Origin: Enoplolaimus lenunculus
Lineage: Eukaryota > Nematoda > Enoplea > Enoplida > Thoracostomopsidae
Assembly: GCA_030248215.1 (NCBI GenBank)
Contig: JASANG010002634.1
Span: 1 to 64,000, forward strand
Direction of reading: 5' to 3'
Length of the DNA: 64,000 nt
The notes under the pieces: model-generated
Seen by the model: only the letters and a program-made list of their open reading frames with translations
Databases searched by the model: none
Told to the model about the DNA's origin: nothing
Part shown: positions 21,812 through 32,735 of the stretch, in pieces
Layout: the number at the start of each line of letters is the position of its first letter
How positions within the stretch are numbered: the stretch's first letter is position 1
Made by a program: the position numbers and the translations under genes

Positions 21812-24800
21812 ATGTCACAACATTTTTTCGAAGAAATTTTCGACTACAACATCACTAACACCACTGCAACTTATGGCGATATAAACGATTCGCTTGTCGA
21901 AGCTGAAGTTGCGCTAGAAAGCGAACATTGCGTCTATCCAGAGTCCCCGTTTCTTGAAATCCGTTACTATACATCCGGGATGATCGGGTTTTTGATTTCG
22001 TTCATCGGAATTTGCGCTAACATCGGTGTCATCGCTGTATTTTTAGCTATGGTTCATAAACCAGTATCAACACTGCTTTTGCAAGCCTTGGCAGCGTTCG
22101 ATATATGCGTTTTGGTTTGTTACATTTACCTGTATTCGTTGCATTTTATTTTCGAATATAAACAATACGCTCAAGCTTATAATCGCTGGGTTCAATTGGT
22201 TCCGTATGTGTATCCGTATAGCCGGATTTCACAAACGGCGACAATTTATATAATGTTAGTTGCAATGGGGGAACGGACTATTTCGTTATTTTTTCGCCAG
22301 GTGGGACGACAAATTTTGACCACCCCGTCGTGTTGTGCGTTGCTTGTTGGAGCGATTGTTCTCGCGGTTACGTTTCATATGACACGATTTTGGGAGATTG
22401 AGGTAAGGTTCGTTTTAACAGGAGTTGATAATGACTCTTTTTACAAGAGTGTGCAACTGAGTAGATTCTGTGAACAAATCAATGTACCCATCGCACGTTA
22501 CGTTTTTGGCCTATATCCCCTTATCTGGCGTGGGGGTCAAGTTCTATTTTAGCGACCGAAGTCGCCAATTTCGCAGCCAAACCTTCATATTGAAAGAGAT
22601 GCCACATAAACGTACATCATATCACGACAGTTCGTCGATCGACAACTTGTAATCCGAAATTTTGCCTACTCGACAATTTGTCAAAAATAATGCATTCTTA
22701 AGGTTAGGCGTAGGCTCAGAGTTAAGCTTAACATTTTTACTTGAGGCTTAGACTTATGGTTAGACAAGTTATTCAACAAGTTGTCGGGCGACGAATTGTC
22801 GTAAGCATATTAATTCACAAAACATCAGGAAACTCGCGCCGTTTTGAAACGCGAAACGCATTTTGTATTTTTGACACACGGTTATTATCTGCCTTTTTTG
22901 GGAACGCAAAAATACAAAAATCAGACTTAAGTCATATATGTCTCTGCAACTGAGCTGTAAATTCCAGTGAATTGATTTTAATTCAGAAAGAGTAGAATCA
23001 CTGAGTCTGAATAATGTCTTTCAGAACTCACAATTCTGCATTTAATTGAATGAATTTATTCTTGGTCAACTAGTCAACGCATCCGGAATTAAATCAGCTC
23101 AGAGTGAGTTAATGTTTACTATTAGCTCTGTGAGATAACCAAAAAAATAATTAATTCGTTCTCTTGCGTTAATAAATGAACTCACTGGAATTTACAGTGT
23201 TGGGTCATAAATAATGGTATTCAAATCTCGTACAGGTTTCGAATCAACCCAACTGTACCGGTTTTGGTGCATACCAGATCATCGGATCGTGGCTGCTCCA
23301 AAACGATATGTACCAAAAAGCGTTTGGCGTTTGGTTTACAAACATTTCTCAAGTCCTTGTGCCGTTCAGTACGTTACTGGTGATGACAATTGTGACCGTT
23401 GTGAAATTTCGTCAAATTCGAATCCGGGCCGTCCGCGCGGCGAAACGGTACAGTCTCAATGCTCAATATTTGGACTCGATTAATCGTCGACCAACGATGA
23501 CAGAACGAATAGGATTTGAAGCAAAACAAAGACGAAGAAGAGATGGAGCAGCACACGAAAGAGGAGGAGACGGAAGAGGAGGAGAAGGACGAACAGCAAC
23601 AACGGGAAGATTAACAAACATGAAAACAGGAGCATATGTAAAAGAAACAACAACAGGAGCAAGAGGAGCAACCGACAGAGGAGCAAACGGAGGAGCAACA
23701 GGAGCAAAAGTATCAGGAGCAGGAGCAAACGGAGGAGGACAAAGAGCAAAACGACACGAAGCCTTAATTGTGGTTGGAGACAAACGACATAACCATAGAA
23801 CGATTGAAAACGAACGACTGCTACAAGGAGGACAAACAGGAGCAACCCCAGCGACTGATTGGAACTTAATTGGAGGACGTGGAACACCGGCAACCGCGAC
23901 GGAGGAGTTGAAATGCGACACGTTGGCAAATTCACCGAACTGGAATTATCCTCAAAACGCGTACGAAGATGTGGATTCAATTGAACGAAAACAACAAGTT
24001 CGGGTATGTTACAGAGGCACGAGAGGTGCAGAGTTATGTATTGGGACATACGGTGACCCGTCGGTCTCTTTTCCGACTAGAAACAGATGCGTGGGTTGTT
24101 GTTTACAGACCCCCTTACCCGGAGCAGAAAAATAGACGCTCTCTTACTTACCCCACATGCGGCCTATGAAACCCCAATTTGAAGGAACTCTATTAAACAG
24201 GACTTGGGGCTGTGCCACCCCAAGCCCCACTCTGAAGGATCCTCGTACTGAACGTCAAAAACGCAATCTACAGGTACATCGTCAAAAAATTTTAAGTGTT
24301 CCAATAATGAATTGCTATGTGTATACGAGTGCGGCAGCCCTCATTCTCCTTAAGGTCCTCTGGGCTTTCGGGGCATTCCAGGGGCGGCAGTCTCCCGTGA
24401 GACCCCGATTAAAGGCCAGTTTTCTATATCGAAAGCAAGTTTTTCTTTGAAGGAAACCAGAAGTAAAAGAAGTGCCGAAATATGGGCCTTCGGCACCGGT
24501 AACATTGGGCGATCAAAATTAACTAAGCGACCGGCACGGGCAGGGAACGTCCCACGAATCTAATAAAATGTTTCGAAACTATAATAATCCCAAATTCGAC
24601 ACGCAATTTTGTTATTTTTTGGTATGTAACTGGACATTTCCGTTGCACACACTGCTTTTTCCGAACCGAAATATTCTTAAGGACACAGTAAATTCCAATG
24701 AGTTGATTAATCAATTCAGCTAGCGAGTTGATTATTTCTGAATTATCAGCAAACATTTGTTCACTCTGAGTTGAGTTGATTCTCACTCTGAGTTGAGTTG

Positions 24801-26611
24801 ACTCTGGGTGAGTTGATGAATTGCCTCAGAATAACTTGAATCAACTCAAAATTTTGAGTTCTGATAGTCCTAAAACTCAGATTGAGCGATTCAACTCATT
24901 CTGCGTTAAAATCAACTCAAACCCAAAAATTCAATATTAACTCAGACTCATTTTAACCAACCGTCCCATTTTTTAAATCAAGTATGTACACTGCAAAAAA
25001 TGGTGAGTGAAATTGACTCTCTCCGAAATAGGCATTTCCTAACTAAGTACACAAACTGAGTAAAAATTCGACTCCGCCAGAGTCAAGTTCGACTCAATTT
25101 GACTCTGGCGGAGTCGAATTTCGACTCAGTTTGTGTAGTCAGGAAATGCCTATTCAGGAGAGAGTCAATTTGACTCACCATTTTTTGCAGTGTATGGGGG
25201 TTCAGGGGCAGAGCCCCCATCGTTTGAGATTTTCATCCACAGGACATTATAATCAGTTTTTTCAGTTAATAACGCCAGAAATCTTCTTCGGAATTTAGGC
25301 CAATGCAAAGAACAGGAGCGGAACAGTATTATATAAGGATATTCCTAAGCCTAAGCCTAGGCCTAAGACTACGCGTAAAACTGAGCGTATTCCTAAGCCT
25401 AAGCCTAAGCCAAGCAAAAAAAATTAGTCTAAAGCTTAAGCCTAAGCCTAAGCCAAGCAAAAAAATTAGTCTAAAGCTTAAGCCTAAGCCTAAGCCAAGC
25501 AAAAAAAAATTTGTCTAAAGCTTAAGCCTAAGCCTAAGCCAAGCAAAAAAATTAGTCTAAAGCTTTGCAGTGTATACTGTTTGATGTATTCGTACAATAT
25601 TTTCAGGATACAACCCTAGTTCTAATAGTGCTCGTAATGACCTACCTTGTATTCAACAGCCTTGGTCTGATTTTAACGATATGGGAATTTTTTGACATAT
25701 TTTACCTGCAACAACGGACTGCACTGTACGTTTCGATTGTTGAAACGATTAATTTATGTGCAATCACCAATTCTTCAATTCGGATTGTCAATTATTTAAG
25801 TTTCAACCGTCAATTTCGGGTTACATTCCTAACTGCAATTCGTCGCTGTAGCCAATTAAGTTCTTTGACTTCATCGAGGACACCATTTAAATCCGACGAC
25901 ACTCTCGCTGTGAACTGCTCAACGCATAACGAGCCAAACAAAGCAAAGTATCGATTTAATTCGACCAATTATTATCCGCTACAACAAACGCTAATTATTT
26001 CGAATTCAGCGGCAGCAGCTAATGACAATTGCCTGACGCAGCAAACGTCACTAATTGCCGACACGACGACGTCATCGATATGTAATCAAATGACGCCATC
26101 GTTGGTCAATCAAACGACGCCAACTACAGCCAATCAAATTACGTCTCGAATGCCTAATGAAACTACGCCGTCGATGTCACCGATTGCCTACGCTGCGTCT
26201 GATTGGCTCGTGTATGAAAATCATCTCGCTGTTGATTTTGCAAGCTGCGATCACGAGTCGCAATTAGCCAATCAAATTCATTTTCGTCGACAACATAACG
26301 GTTACCAAAGACGTGGATCTGAAAACGGAAGTGTTCCAACTGCAACTGACGCCTTACTGAACCAATCACATTGCGACGATCATGTACAAACAGCTGTGAA
26401 GAATGCTGACCAGCGAATGAAGTTGCGTGGAGATGACTTCAAACATAAACGAAATTTTGATTGGATTAGTCTTATGTTAATGGATCGTGGCGATCAAATT
26501 GAGACACGCTGTAACTATTGTACAGAGAGTTTAACGCACAAGTATACCGGAAAAGCTATGGGTACTGCGAATTCGCCCGAAGATTCTGAAACACAAGAAT
26601 ATATGGTTTGA
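21812..26611 (+). CDS. FMRFamide/neuropeptide receptor-like class A GPCR, 3 exons
   Basis: Exons 21812-22402, 23236-24003 and 25607-26611 join in phase 0 to a 787-residue protein. Exon 1 encodes the N-terminus (NIT, NTT glycosylation sites), TM1 (about 56-79), TM2 (86-110), TM3 (131-151) and TM4 (173-190). The DRY box is replaced by GER (153-155). Exon 2 opens with the second extracellular loop (Cys204), then TM5 (about 226-254) and a very long third intracellular loop (about 255-453) rich in Arg, Gly and Ala. Exon 3 gives TM6 (455-478) and TM7, whose TNSSIRIVNYLSFNRQFR matches the TNASxNxxIY...F..KFR pattern of insect and nematode FMRFamide receptors in place of NPxxY. The C-tail of about 270 residues has four NQxTP-like repeats. 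It is a plasma membrane receptor, presumably coupling a peptide ligand to G proteins. Ligand and exact subfamily are unknown. Both introns are full of MITEs. Confidence 0.88.
22440..22562. mobile_element. Partial AAGAGTGTGCAACT MITE in receptor intron 1
   Basis: Contains ACAAGAGTGTGCAACTGAG and AATGTACCCATCGCACGTTA, matching the left third of the 46735 and 15545 copies, then breaks off. It lies 38 bases after the exon 1 donor, so reading through the donor produces a spurious longer frame. Confidence 0.65.
22952..23199. mobile_element. CACTGTAAATTCCAGTGA-type MITE in receptor intron 1
   Basis: The left end GCTGTAAATTCCAGTGAAT and the right end AACTCACTGGAATTTACAGTG are inverted, with GAGTTGA-like words inside. 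It ends only 36 bases before the exon 2 acceptor. Confidence 0.8.
24683..24945. mobile_element. CACTGTAAATTCC-type MITE in receptor intron 2
   Basis: Left ACACAGTAAATTCCAATGAG, interior GAGTTGAGTTGACTCTGGG and similar, right end eroded after AAAATCAACTCAAACCC. Same family as 15177. Confidence 0.7.
24989..25192. mobile_element. Palindromic TA-MITE in receptor intron 2
   Basis: CACTGCAAAAAATGGTGAGT to CACCATTTTTTGCAGTG, flanked by TA on each side. Near-perfect hairpin including TTTGACTCTGGCGGAGTCGA. The high self-complementarity suggests a young insertion. Confidence 0.9.
25298..25566. mobile_element. TTAGGC-family MITE with a 42-base interior expansion, receptor intron 2
   Basis: Starts GGCCAATGCAAAGAACAGGA. 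After CCTAAG tracts the family core (CCAAGCAAAAAAATTAGTCT plus AAAGCTTAAGCCTAAGC) is repeated about four times in units of about 42 bases from 25395 to 25566. The usual right terminus is absent and the repeat stops 40 bases before the exon 3 acceptor at 25607. Apparent open frames across it are repeat translation. Confidence 0.85.
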
Positions 26612-26771
26612 ATTTAAGCTCAAGAAAATCAGTGGCGGATCCAAGGATTTCTGACACGAAACATCCGGATGCAGTTCAATTCAAGTCATTTTAATTGAAA
26701 ACCTTCGGCTCTTTTAAATTTTATCTGTGCAAACTTTGGCTCAGGCTTAGGCATCATAAAAGGCTCATCTA
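26612..26771. other. Receptor 3' flank
   Basis: Contains CAGTGGCGGATCCAAGG (26630), a common MITE end, and a short TTAGGC-like word. No clear AATAAA lies close downstream of the stop, so the 3' end of the transcript is unplaced. Confidence 0.35.
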
Positions 26772-26949
26772 CACTGCTAAAAATGGTCAGTCAAATAAAC
26801 TGAGTCATATTTGACTCTCGACAGAGTCAAATTTGACTCACTGACTCGCACGTTTGACTGCTTGCGGAGTCGGATTTTGACTCAGTTTGTGTAGTCCCGT
26901 AGAGACGATTTCGGAGAGAGTCAATTTGACTTACCATTTTTTTCCAGTG
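26772..26949. mobile_element. Palindromic TA-MITE, CACTGCAAAAAATGG family
   Basis: CACTGCTAAAAATGGTCAGT to ATTTTTTTCCAGTG with TA flanks. More diverged and slightly shorter than its siblings. Confidence 0.8.
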
Positions 26950-27216
26950 TAAAGGCTAAGTCCAAACTCAATCCTTCCCTACGTTTTTGCTCAGCCTAAG
27001 CCTGTCTTCCAGGCCGAAATTTTTCCTGGGTTAAATATATATACATATAGTCTTTTAGTGCATCGTTCTGTGAAAACCAGAGATGGTTGCAGTTTTATAT
27101 AGAATGATCATTTTAGATCGGCTGATTTTTTTAAAATGAATATATTAAAAGATAATGATTTTGAAAATTTTAAAGGTTGAGCAGTACCGTATAGAACCTT
27201 ACACGAAAATTTTGCT

Positions 27217-27290
27217 GAGGATACGATGGGGTTCGAACCCACAACATACGGATTACCGGGCCGGCACTCGAAATCACTAAGCTATGCGGC
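27217..27290 (-). repeat. tRNA-derived SINE head or tRNA pseudogene
   Basis: On the minus strand the sequence has an A-box-like ATAGCTTAGTG and a perfect T-arm/B box GTGGGTTCGAACCCCAT, with an anticodon-loop-like CCCGGTAA. The acceptor ends do not pair, so it is not a functional tRNA. The CCCGGTAA loop recurs in the element at 58021, which suggests one Thr-like ancestor. Confidence 0.6.
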
Positions 27291-27294
27291 CATA

Positions 27295-27730
27295 CTGTAG
27301 TGAGCCAAATAAGGGGGTGTAATTAAGGGGTTCGCCATTTTGAGTCCCAATCAATAGGAGTCTGTATCCCTAATAAAAGTCCGTAAGCGGATAGAGTCCT
27401 TAAACCCTAATTAGAATCCATAAATGTCAATTACACCTAATTGTAGCGCATGAATGACTCCAGGACCAAATAATTTGAGTCAAAACTTTAAAGTATGCTT
27501 AAGTTTGAAAGTACATTCCTAAGTGTAACCTTGCATTATCGCTCAAGCTATTGACACAAGACAAATAAACGTTTAATTCAACGGACAGTTGCAGTAACGG
27601 ATATATTTCAGTAACGAAGGGTGGTGGAGCGCGGGTTAAAAATTAATAACAGTCCGTAACCGAATAACAGGGGGGTTCCCTCTGGAGAGGCCAAATAAAA
27701 ATCAGTCCTCTCTTATTCGGGTCACTACAG
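27295..27730. mobile_element. TA-MITE with CTGTAGTGA ends
   Basis: The left end ACTGTAGTGAGCCAAATAAG and the right end CTTATTCGGGTCACTACAG are inverted. It shares CCCAATCAATAGGAGT and the AAGTTTGAAAGTACATTCC tract with 17858-18179. It sits directly beside the tRNA-like head at 27217. Confidence 0.8.
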
Positions 27731-27932
27731 TATTGACGAAAATGATCGGTGACGAGATTTGCTTAACTTTAGAAATTTTAGAAAAATCTTTTAATGTTTA
27801 AAAATAAACGTTTCCGTAAGCATTTGTATCAATAAATTTCATGTCACTTAACTTTATACAATACTACTGACTAAAAACTGTTGATTATTAAAGAAACCTA
27901 AAGCCACGTCTGTCGACGCCGTTCCATTCTTT

Positions 27933-28081
27933 GGTCCATGAATAGAACAGGGCCGGATCGGTTTCCGGAAGGGCTATAATAGAGTCAGTTTACGCTTTAG
28001 ACTAATTTTTTTGCTTGGGCTTAGGCTTAGGCTTAGGAATATAATTTTACTACTGTTTCAACCCTGTTCTATACATGGGCC
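27933..28081. mobile_element. TTAGGC-family MITE, subfamily C
   Basis: GGTCCATGAATAGAACAGGG, then CGGATCGGTTTCCGG, core and TTAGGC tract, ending CCTGTTCTATACATGGGCC. Confidence 0.88.
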
Positions 28082-29340
28082 CATTCTTTCAATTTTCAAT
28101 ACAAAAAATACATTTTTTCAATCTTAAAAGTGCTGATTTTTGAGCCAATTGACACTCAAGCGTATCTCAAGCTTATAGTGCACAACAAAGCAACAGCGAT
28201 GTATTGCCGCAAAAATATAAATTTGGCTTGCTTCTTACGTGATAAATATTTTTGATTGATGGGCTATAAAGCTGAGTTTTAACCGTTTTACTGTATTTAA
28301 CGAGAATACCAGTTGGCGAGGCTAAAAACGAGGTTAATACAAATATCGAAAAGTCCGAATATGATTTCTGAATTCTGGCATTTTGGCAAACGTAAAATAA
28401 TTTTTGAAAACATGTAGTGGCAGGAAAGCTATAAAATTTAAGCGTGAAAGCTAAAGCCTAAAAACATATTAAGGATAATTCTGTAAGCCTAGGATAAGTG
28501 TATATAAAGCCAAAACTTCGCGCCGAAATTAGCAGCATTGTTAAACATTTGAACTTTAGTTGTTGTAATCTCAAACTGACCGAAAACAAGTTTTTGATTG
28601 ATCGGTATGTTTATAAATCTTCTGATGTACCAGGTTGTCGATGAGCATTGACGGAGCAGACAGGCCTGATACCCCCAAAGTCTAGGATGGGGACCCCAGC
28701 GTACATGTAGACTCAGAATTTATCTATGTTTGATCTACGGTTGTCTTTCTTTTTACATTCTTCATTATATTGCTTCATAAGAGTTTATCTTATATCTTAA
28801 GTATATTGTTCGCATTTAGCAGCCTTGTGGTTTTATGGTGTGGCCAAGTGCAGTGTGTAAAAGCCATTAAAAACCGCGGAAAGGTAGGATGATGTCAAAC
28901 TCGCGAGCGAGCCGCCAGACGTATTGCAGAACTTCGACGGTTATGTTTCATGGGGGTATAGGGGGTGGCTGCTCCGGCCCTGTCGATGATATGCGAAAGC
29001 TGTTAAAGGATTTTAGAAATAACTACATGTGTTTATATTTTGGTTCTAACTGGAGTCAATTCTGCTTTGATCAATAGGCTTAGTTTGACTATTAGCTGTA
29101 AGTCCGATCTTTTCCATTAAATTTGTTATTGCCGTTGCGAGGAAGCTGTAGTGTATTTCTAGCATTTGAACTCGACTGTTTACAGGATCCGTAACGGTAA
29201 TGCAGACCAGGCACACATCATATTCTATACTGTTAATCAGTAAATCAGAAGTAACATAAATCGAAAAACCGATTCATGTCAGAGATCGACTCTAGGTCTC
29301 TGGAGCATTTGTTATTTTGTTTTATTTTATAGCTACATAG
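28082..29340. other. Intergenic, nothing identified
   Basis: A weak TTAGGC-like relic is near 28440-28500. The region near 28630-29100 is slightly more GC-rich and carries a 62-codon open frame with a Gly-rich stretch, but no splice, motif or similarity supports a gene. Confidence 0.4.
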
Positions 29341-29344
29341 CTAG

Positions 29345-30310
29345 GTAGCGTGGAATTAAACGGGGGTGTTTGGTCAGGTTTATGTACACCAATTGATTTT
29401 TAATACCTATATGTCGACCATATGCTGCCAGCAAGCATACAACACAATGTACATTGTATTTATTGAATATGCACTAGGATCAAGCATGTCTGATATACTT
29501 ACATGCTCTTATTTTCAACAAGGTCGTCCCTTGACCCGTTCTATTTTCGACTGGATACCGTGTTCATAGCGCGGCAGGTTACCACTGCGTCCAAGGAGTA
29601 GCCCCCATGCCAGTCTAGGTTGGAACTGGGAGTTCAGACCTTTTTAATAAGCAGCTGGGAAAGCGGGCCTCCGGAGCGTGGATCGAACTCAGCCTATAGA
29701 TCCTTAGCGAATATTCTACCAGTGCGCCACGGAGCCCGCATCTCCAACTGTTTCTATCGTCGACTATATGTCGACCGTATTCTGCCAGCAAGCATACAAC
29801 ACAATGTGCATTGCATTTATTGCATATGCACTAGGACAAGCATGTCTCACATGCTTACATGCTTACATGCAGCTGAAAAAACAGTGGTAGCTCGAACTCT
29901 GAACCTATAGATTCTTATGCGAAAGTTCTACCACTACACCACGCAGCCCACCTCTCGAATTGCTTTTTGAGCCGACTATATGTCCACACGTATGCTGCAG
30001 GCTGGCATGTAACACAATATGCATTGCATGTGTTGCAATGCATATTCACCAGGACAAGCATGTATCAGATGCTTATATGCACCTATTTTGACCAAGGTCG
30101 TCCATGAACCGTCTATCACATTTCGACTGGATGCCGTGTCTAAAGTGCGGAAATTTACCGTTGCGAACACGGCGTGGACCCATGTCAGCCTAGAGAGGAA
30201 TCCGGACTTGAGACCTTTTAACTAAGCAGTTGAAAAAGCATGCATATGGGGTGGTTTCGAGCCAACGGTGTACGGATCCTTAGGTAAACGCTCTACAATT
30301 ACAATGTGCA
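29345..30310 (-). repeat. Cluster of three tRNA-derived SINE units
   Basis: On the minus strand each unit starts with a tRNA-like head (A box TGGCGCACTGGTAGAA-like, B box GAGTTCGATCC-like, about 29680-29740 in one unit). A shared body follows, holding CTGCTTATTAAAAAGGTCT, ACACGGTATCCAGTCG and GACGACCTTG words, then a tail with AGCATGT/ATGCATTG words. The boundaries of the three units (about 29345-29740, 29755-29945, 29975-30300) are approximate. The middle unit lacks most of the body. Related units lie on the plus strand at 60110-60560. Confidence 0.75.
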
Positions 30311-31032
30311 AGGGTAGGGATAGAGGGGCCATATCTCCTCTTGAACTGAAATTACTGTGAGAAGAAAAAGCACTTCGTAGGAATTTTAATATAATCTAAT
30401 GTATCCAAGAGGTTAACAAATTTTCTTTTATAAGATATCCTCCTGAAACGAAATCCTGGCCACGTCACCGCTATGCGCTGAAGTTCAGAATCACGGAGTT
30501 TAAAACAGATATGCATTGCAAGTTTCAAGGTTTATTAGAAATTATGCGGTGTAGGCCCTCGATAAAAACATGCTTTCAGTTTTCGAAGGGTAGCATCGTA
30601 GTTTAATGTTGGTTGCTGTTTGATATGTACGGTCTGGACGACTAATTGATGTTTTATAGAAAGGTTAGGAACATGGCAGGAATCTAACTTTTAACTTATT
30701 GCGCTTGAGTTTAACATGAAAGGTACCTAGCAACTTCATATGCCAGTACTAGGGTTCTATTGGATATTTGGCTCCGGCCGAAAATCTACATCTGGCTCTG
30801 GTATTATATCCTGTCAAGTATTTATTTTTAAAATCTTTAAAAAATTGAATTGCATAGTTTATTTTTAATTGGATTTTGCAAGTTTATGTAACCGAGCGAT
30901 GAATGTAGCCTGTTGATTAGTAATATAGTTTTGTTGGTTCAATTACTAAATTTTAGAACTCAATTACTAAAATCTGTCACCATTTTTCTGTTACGAAAAT
31001 TATTATACTAAATATCCGGCACCAACTGTATA
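30311..31032. other. Upstream region of SNRPG
   Basis: No gene or named repeat recognised. The leader and promoter of SNRPG should lie here, but no clear TATA or initiator element can be chosen. About 30760-31020 includes GGCTCCGGCC and TATCCGGCACC, words of the decayed hAT-like 'CCGG' elements. Confidence 0.35.
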
Positions 31033-31667
31033 ATGAGTAAAACGCAACCTCCAGAATTGAAAAAGTATATGGATAAAAAGGCGAATTTTCAAATCAATGG
31101 AGGACGCAAAATCAGCGGTACACTGCGTGGTTTCGATCCGTTCATGAATTTGGTCGTTGACGAAAGTATCGAAATCACAAAATCGGGTTAGTTTTATAGC
31201 GTTTTGCTTAAATGAGTAACTATTTTAAACCAAACTTTCTTGTTAGTCTTTGCAAATAGACGTTTTTCTTAATAGCATGATCATTTTGTACGGTAGTGAA
31301 TGCGATGCCTTGATATTATTTGTGCCGCTGCACGCTGCCTTTATATTCACTATTCACATGATCAGGCAGTTGTAAGATGTTGCTATAAAAGCATGAGAAT
31401 TTCTTACCACAAAGCATAGGTCGCCGTTTTGTATGGCTTATTGCACATACTTTGCAAAGGTAAAAGAGTACAGACTACAGAGGTTCATTCCTTCTGTAGT
31501 TTGCAAACTCTTATTTATCTTCCTCTCAATATCTATCTATCATGCAAAGTTGCGTATATGAATAACGTCATAGTTTTCTTATTATTTTAGGTGAACAGAT
31601 TCCAATTGGTATGGTTGTAGTTCGAGGTAACAGCGTGGTTTCGATTGAACCGCTAGAGAGGATTTGA
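31033..31667 (+). CDS. SNRPG: Small nuclear ribonucleoprotein G (SmG)
   Basis: Exons 31033-31186 and 31591-31667 join (phase 1, donor GTTAGT, acceptor TTTTAG) to a 76-residue protein, the same length as human SmG. It starts [19 protein letters not shown] and carries Sm motif 1 ([20 protein letters not shown], residues 22-41) and Sm motif 2 ([19 protein letters not shown], 58-76). SmG is one of seven proteins forming the Sm ring on U1, U2, U4 and U5 snRNAs, assembled in the cytoplasm and working in the nuclear spliceosome. The start is fixed by alignment to the conserved N-terminus. An ATTAAA-type polyadenylation signal lies near 31730. Confidence 0.97.
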
Positions 31668-31972
31668 TGCGACTTCATCGATAACTATATACATTGTTTT
31701 TGTTTAATAACATTGTTTTTGCATACATATATTAAAAACTACAGCGCTCACCAGACCTGATAAGTAGTCAGTTTTAAAGTTGCATTTTTCTTATTTTTAA
31801 TTGCACTTCCAATTCTAAATACCGAAATCTTAACGTAGATTTAGTGGCGAAATCTCAATGTAGATTCAGTGGCCGTTTTCATGTGAAATGACCCATATAA
31901 TTTGAACTGATTATCACGCGTTTCGTTGGGTAGACATACGTTTTAAGGACTGTAAACCATGCAACCTCCATA

Positions 31973-32735
31973 GTTAATGAGCTAAGGACATTTTTGATTT
32001 TATTGAGCGAAGCGAAACTCCGAGCGAAGCTCGGAGTTTCGCGAAGCGTTTTATGTTTTGTACTTGGGGGTCGAAAGGTGGATGTCCGTCTGTCCGTCCG
32101 AAAAGAATCTCAGGAACGGCTGAACCGATTTTGATAAACTTTTTTTGTTTGAAAGCCAATTATCCTGGGGTGTTAACCTCGCATTGGGGTTTTAAAATTT
32201 TAAGCTGTTTATTAGCTACAGGCTAATTTGCATAATTAATTATGCCTAAATTAGGGCTTTCCACAATATTTCACTAATTATTACAGTTAGAAGCAATCTA
32301 ATTTTAGCATTAAAGGGTTTTTGGGTGCGAGGAATCTGCGTAGACTGTTTACAAACCTCCAAAACCGATAATTGAGCAGTTAGCTAATAGATAATTTTGC
32401 ATATTAGCATAGTTTATAAGCCTTAATTAGGATTTTTTACAATATTTCACTAATTATTAAGGTTAAAAAGAATATAATTTCAGCACTAAAGGGTTTTTTG
32501 GTGCGAGGAATTTGAATAAATAGTTTACAAACATCCAAAACCGATAATTGAATGTTAGCTAATAGCTAATTTGCATAGTAACTTAATTGACAAGACAAAA
32601 CTAGGACTTTTTAAATTATTTCAATAATTATACGGGTTTACTGGAGATTTTTGGGTGCGAGGGATCTGAGGAAATTGCTTACAATCCTCCAAAACCGATA
32701 AATGAATAGTTAGCTAACAACTAATTTGCATATTA
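31973..32735. repeat. Repeat element with hairpin head and three about 170-base tandem units
   Basis: Head: GAGCGAAGCGAAACTCCGAG facing CGGAGTTTCGCGAAGC (a hairpin near 32005-32050). Then TGTCCGTCTGTCCGTCCG and AATCTCAGGAACGGCTGAAC, a word set seen in many invertebrate repeats. From about 32225 three diverged units follow, each with TTTTTGGGTGCGAGG, TTTACAAACCTCCAAAACCG and AGTTAGCTAATA. A related copy lies at 51290-51600. Open frames on the minus strand are repeat-derived. Confidence 0.75.

Noticed and set aside
21812-22552. Single-exon receptor ending at 22552
   Set aside because: The frame after 22402 runs through a GTAAGG donor into a MITE; TM5-TM7 continue in phase in later exons.
23463-24049. 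Minus-strand frames rich in Pro or Leu opposite the receptor exon 2
   Set aside because: They are antisense shadows of the purine-rich third intracellular loop; no splice sites or motifs.
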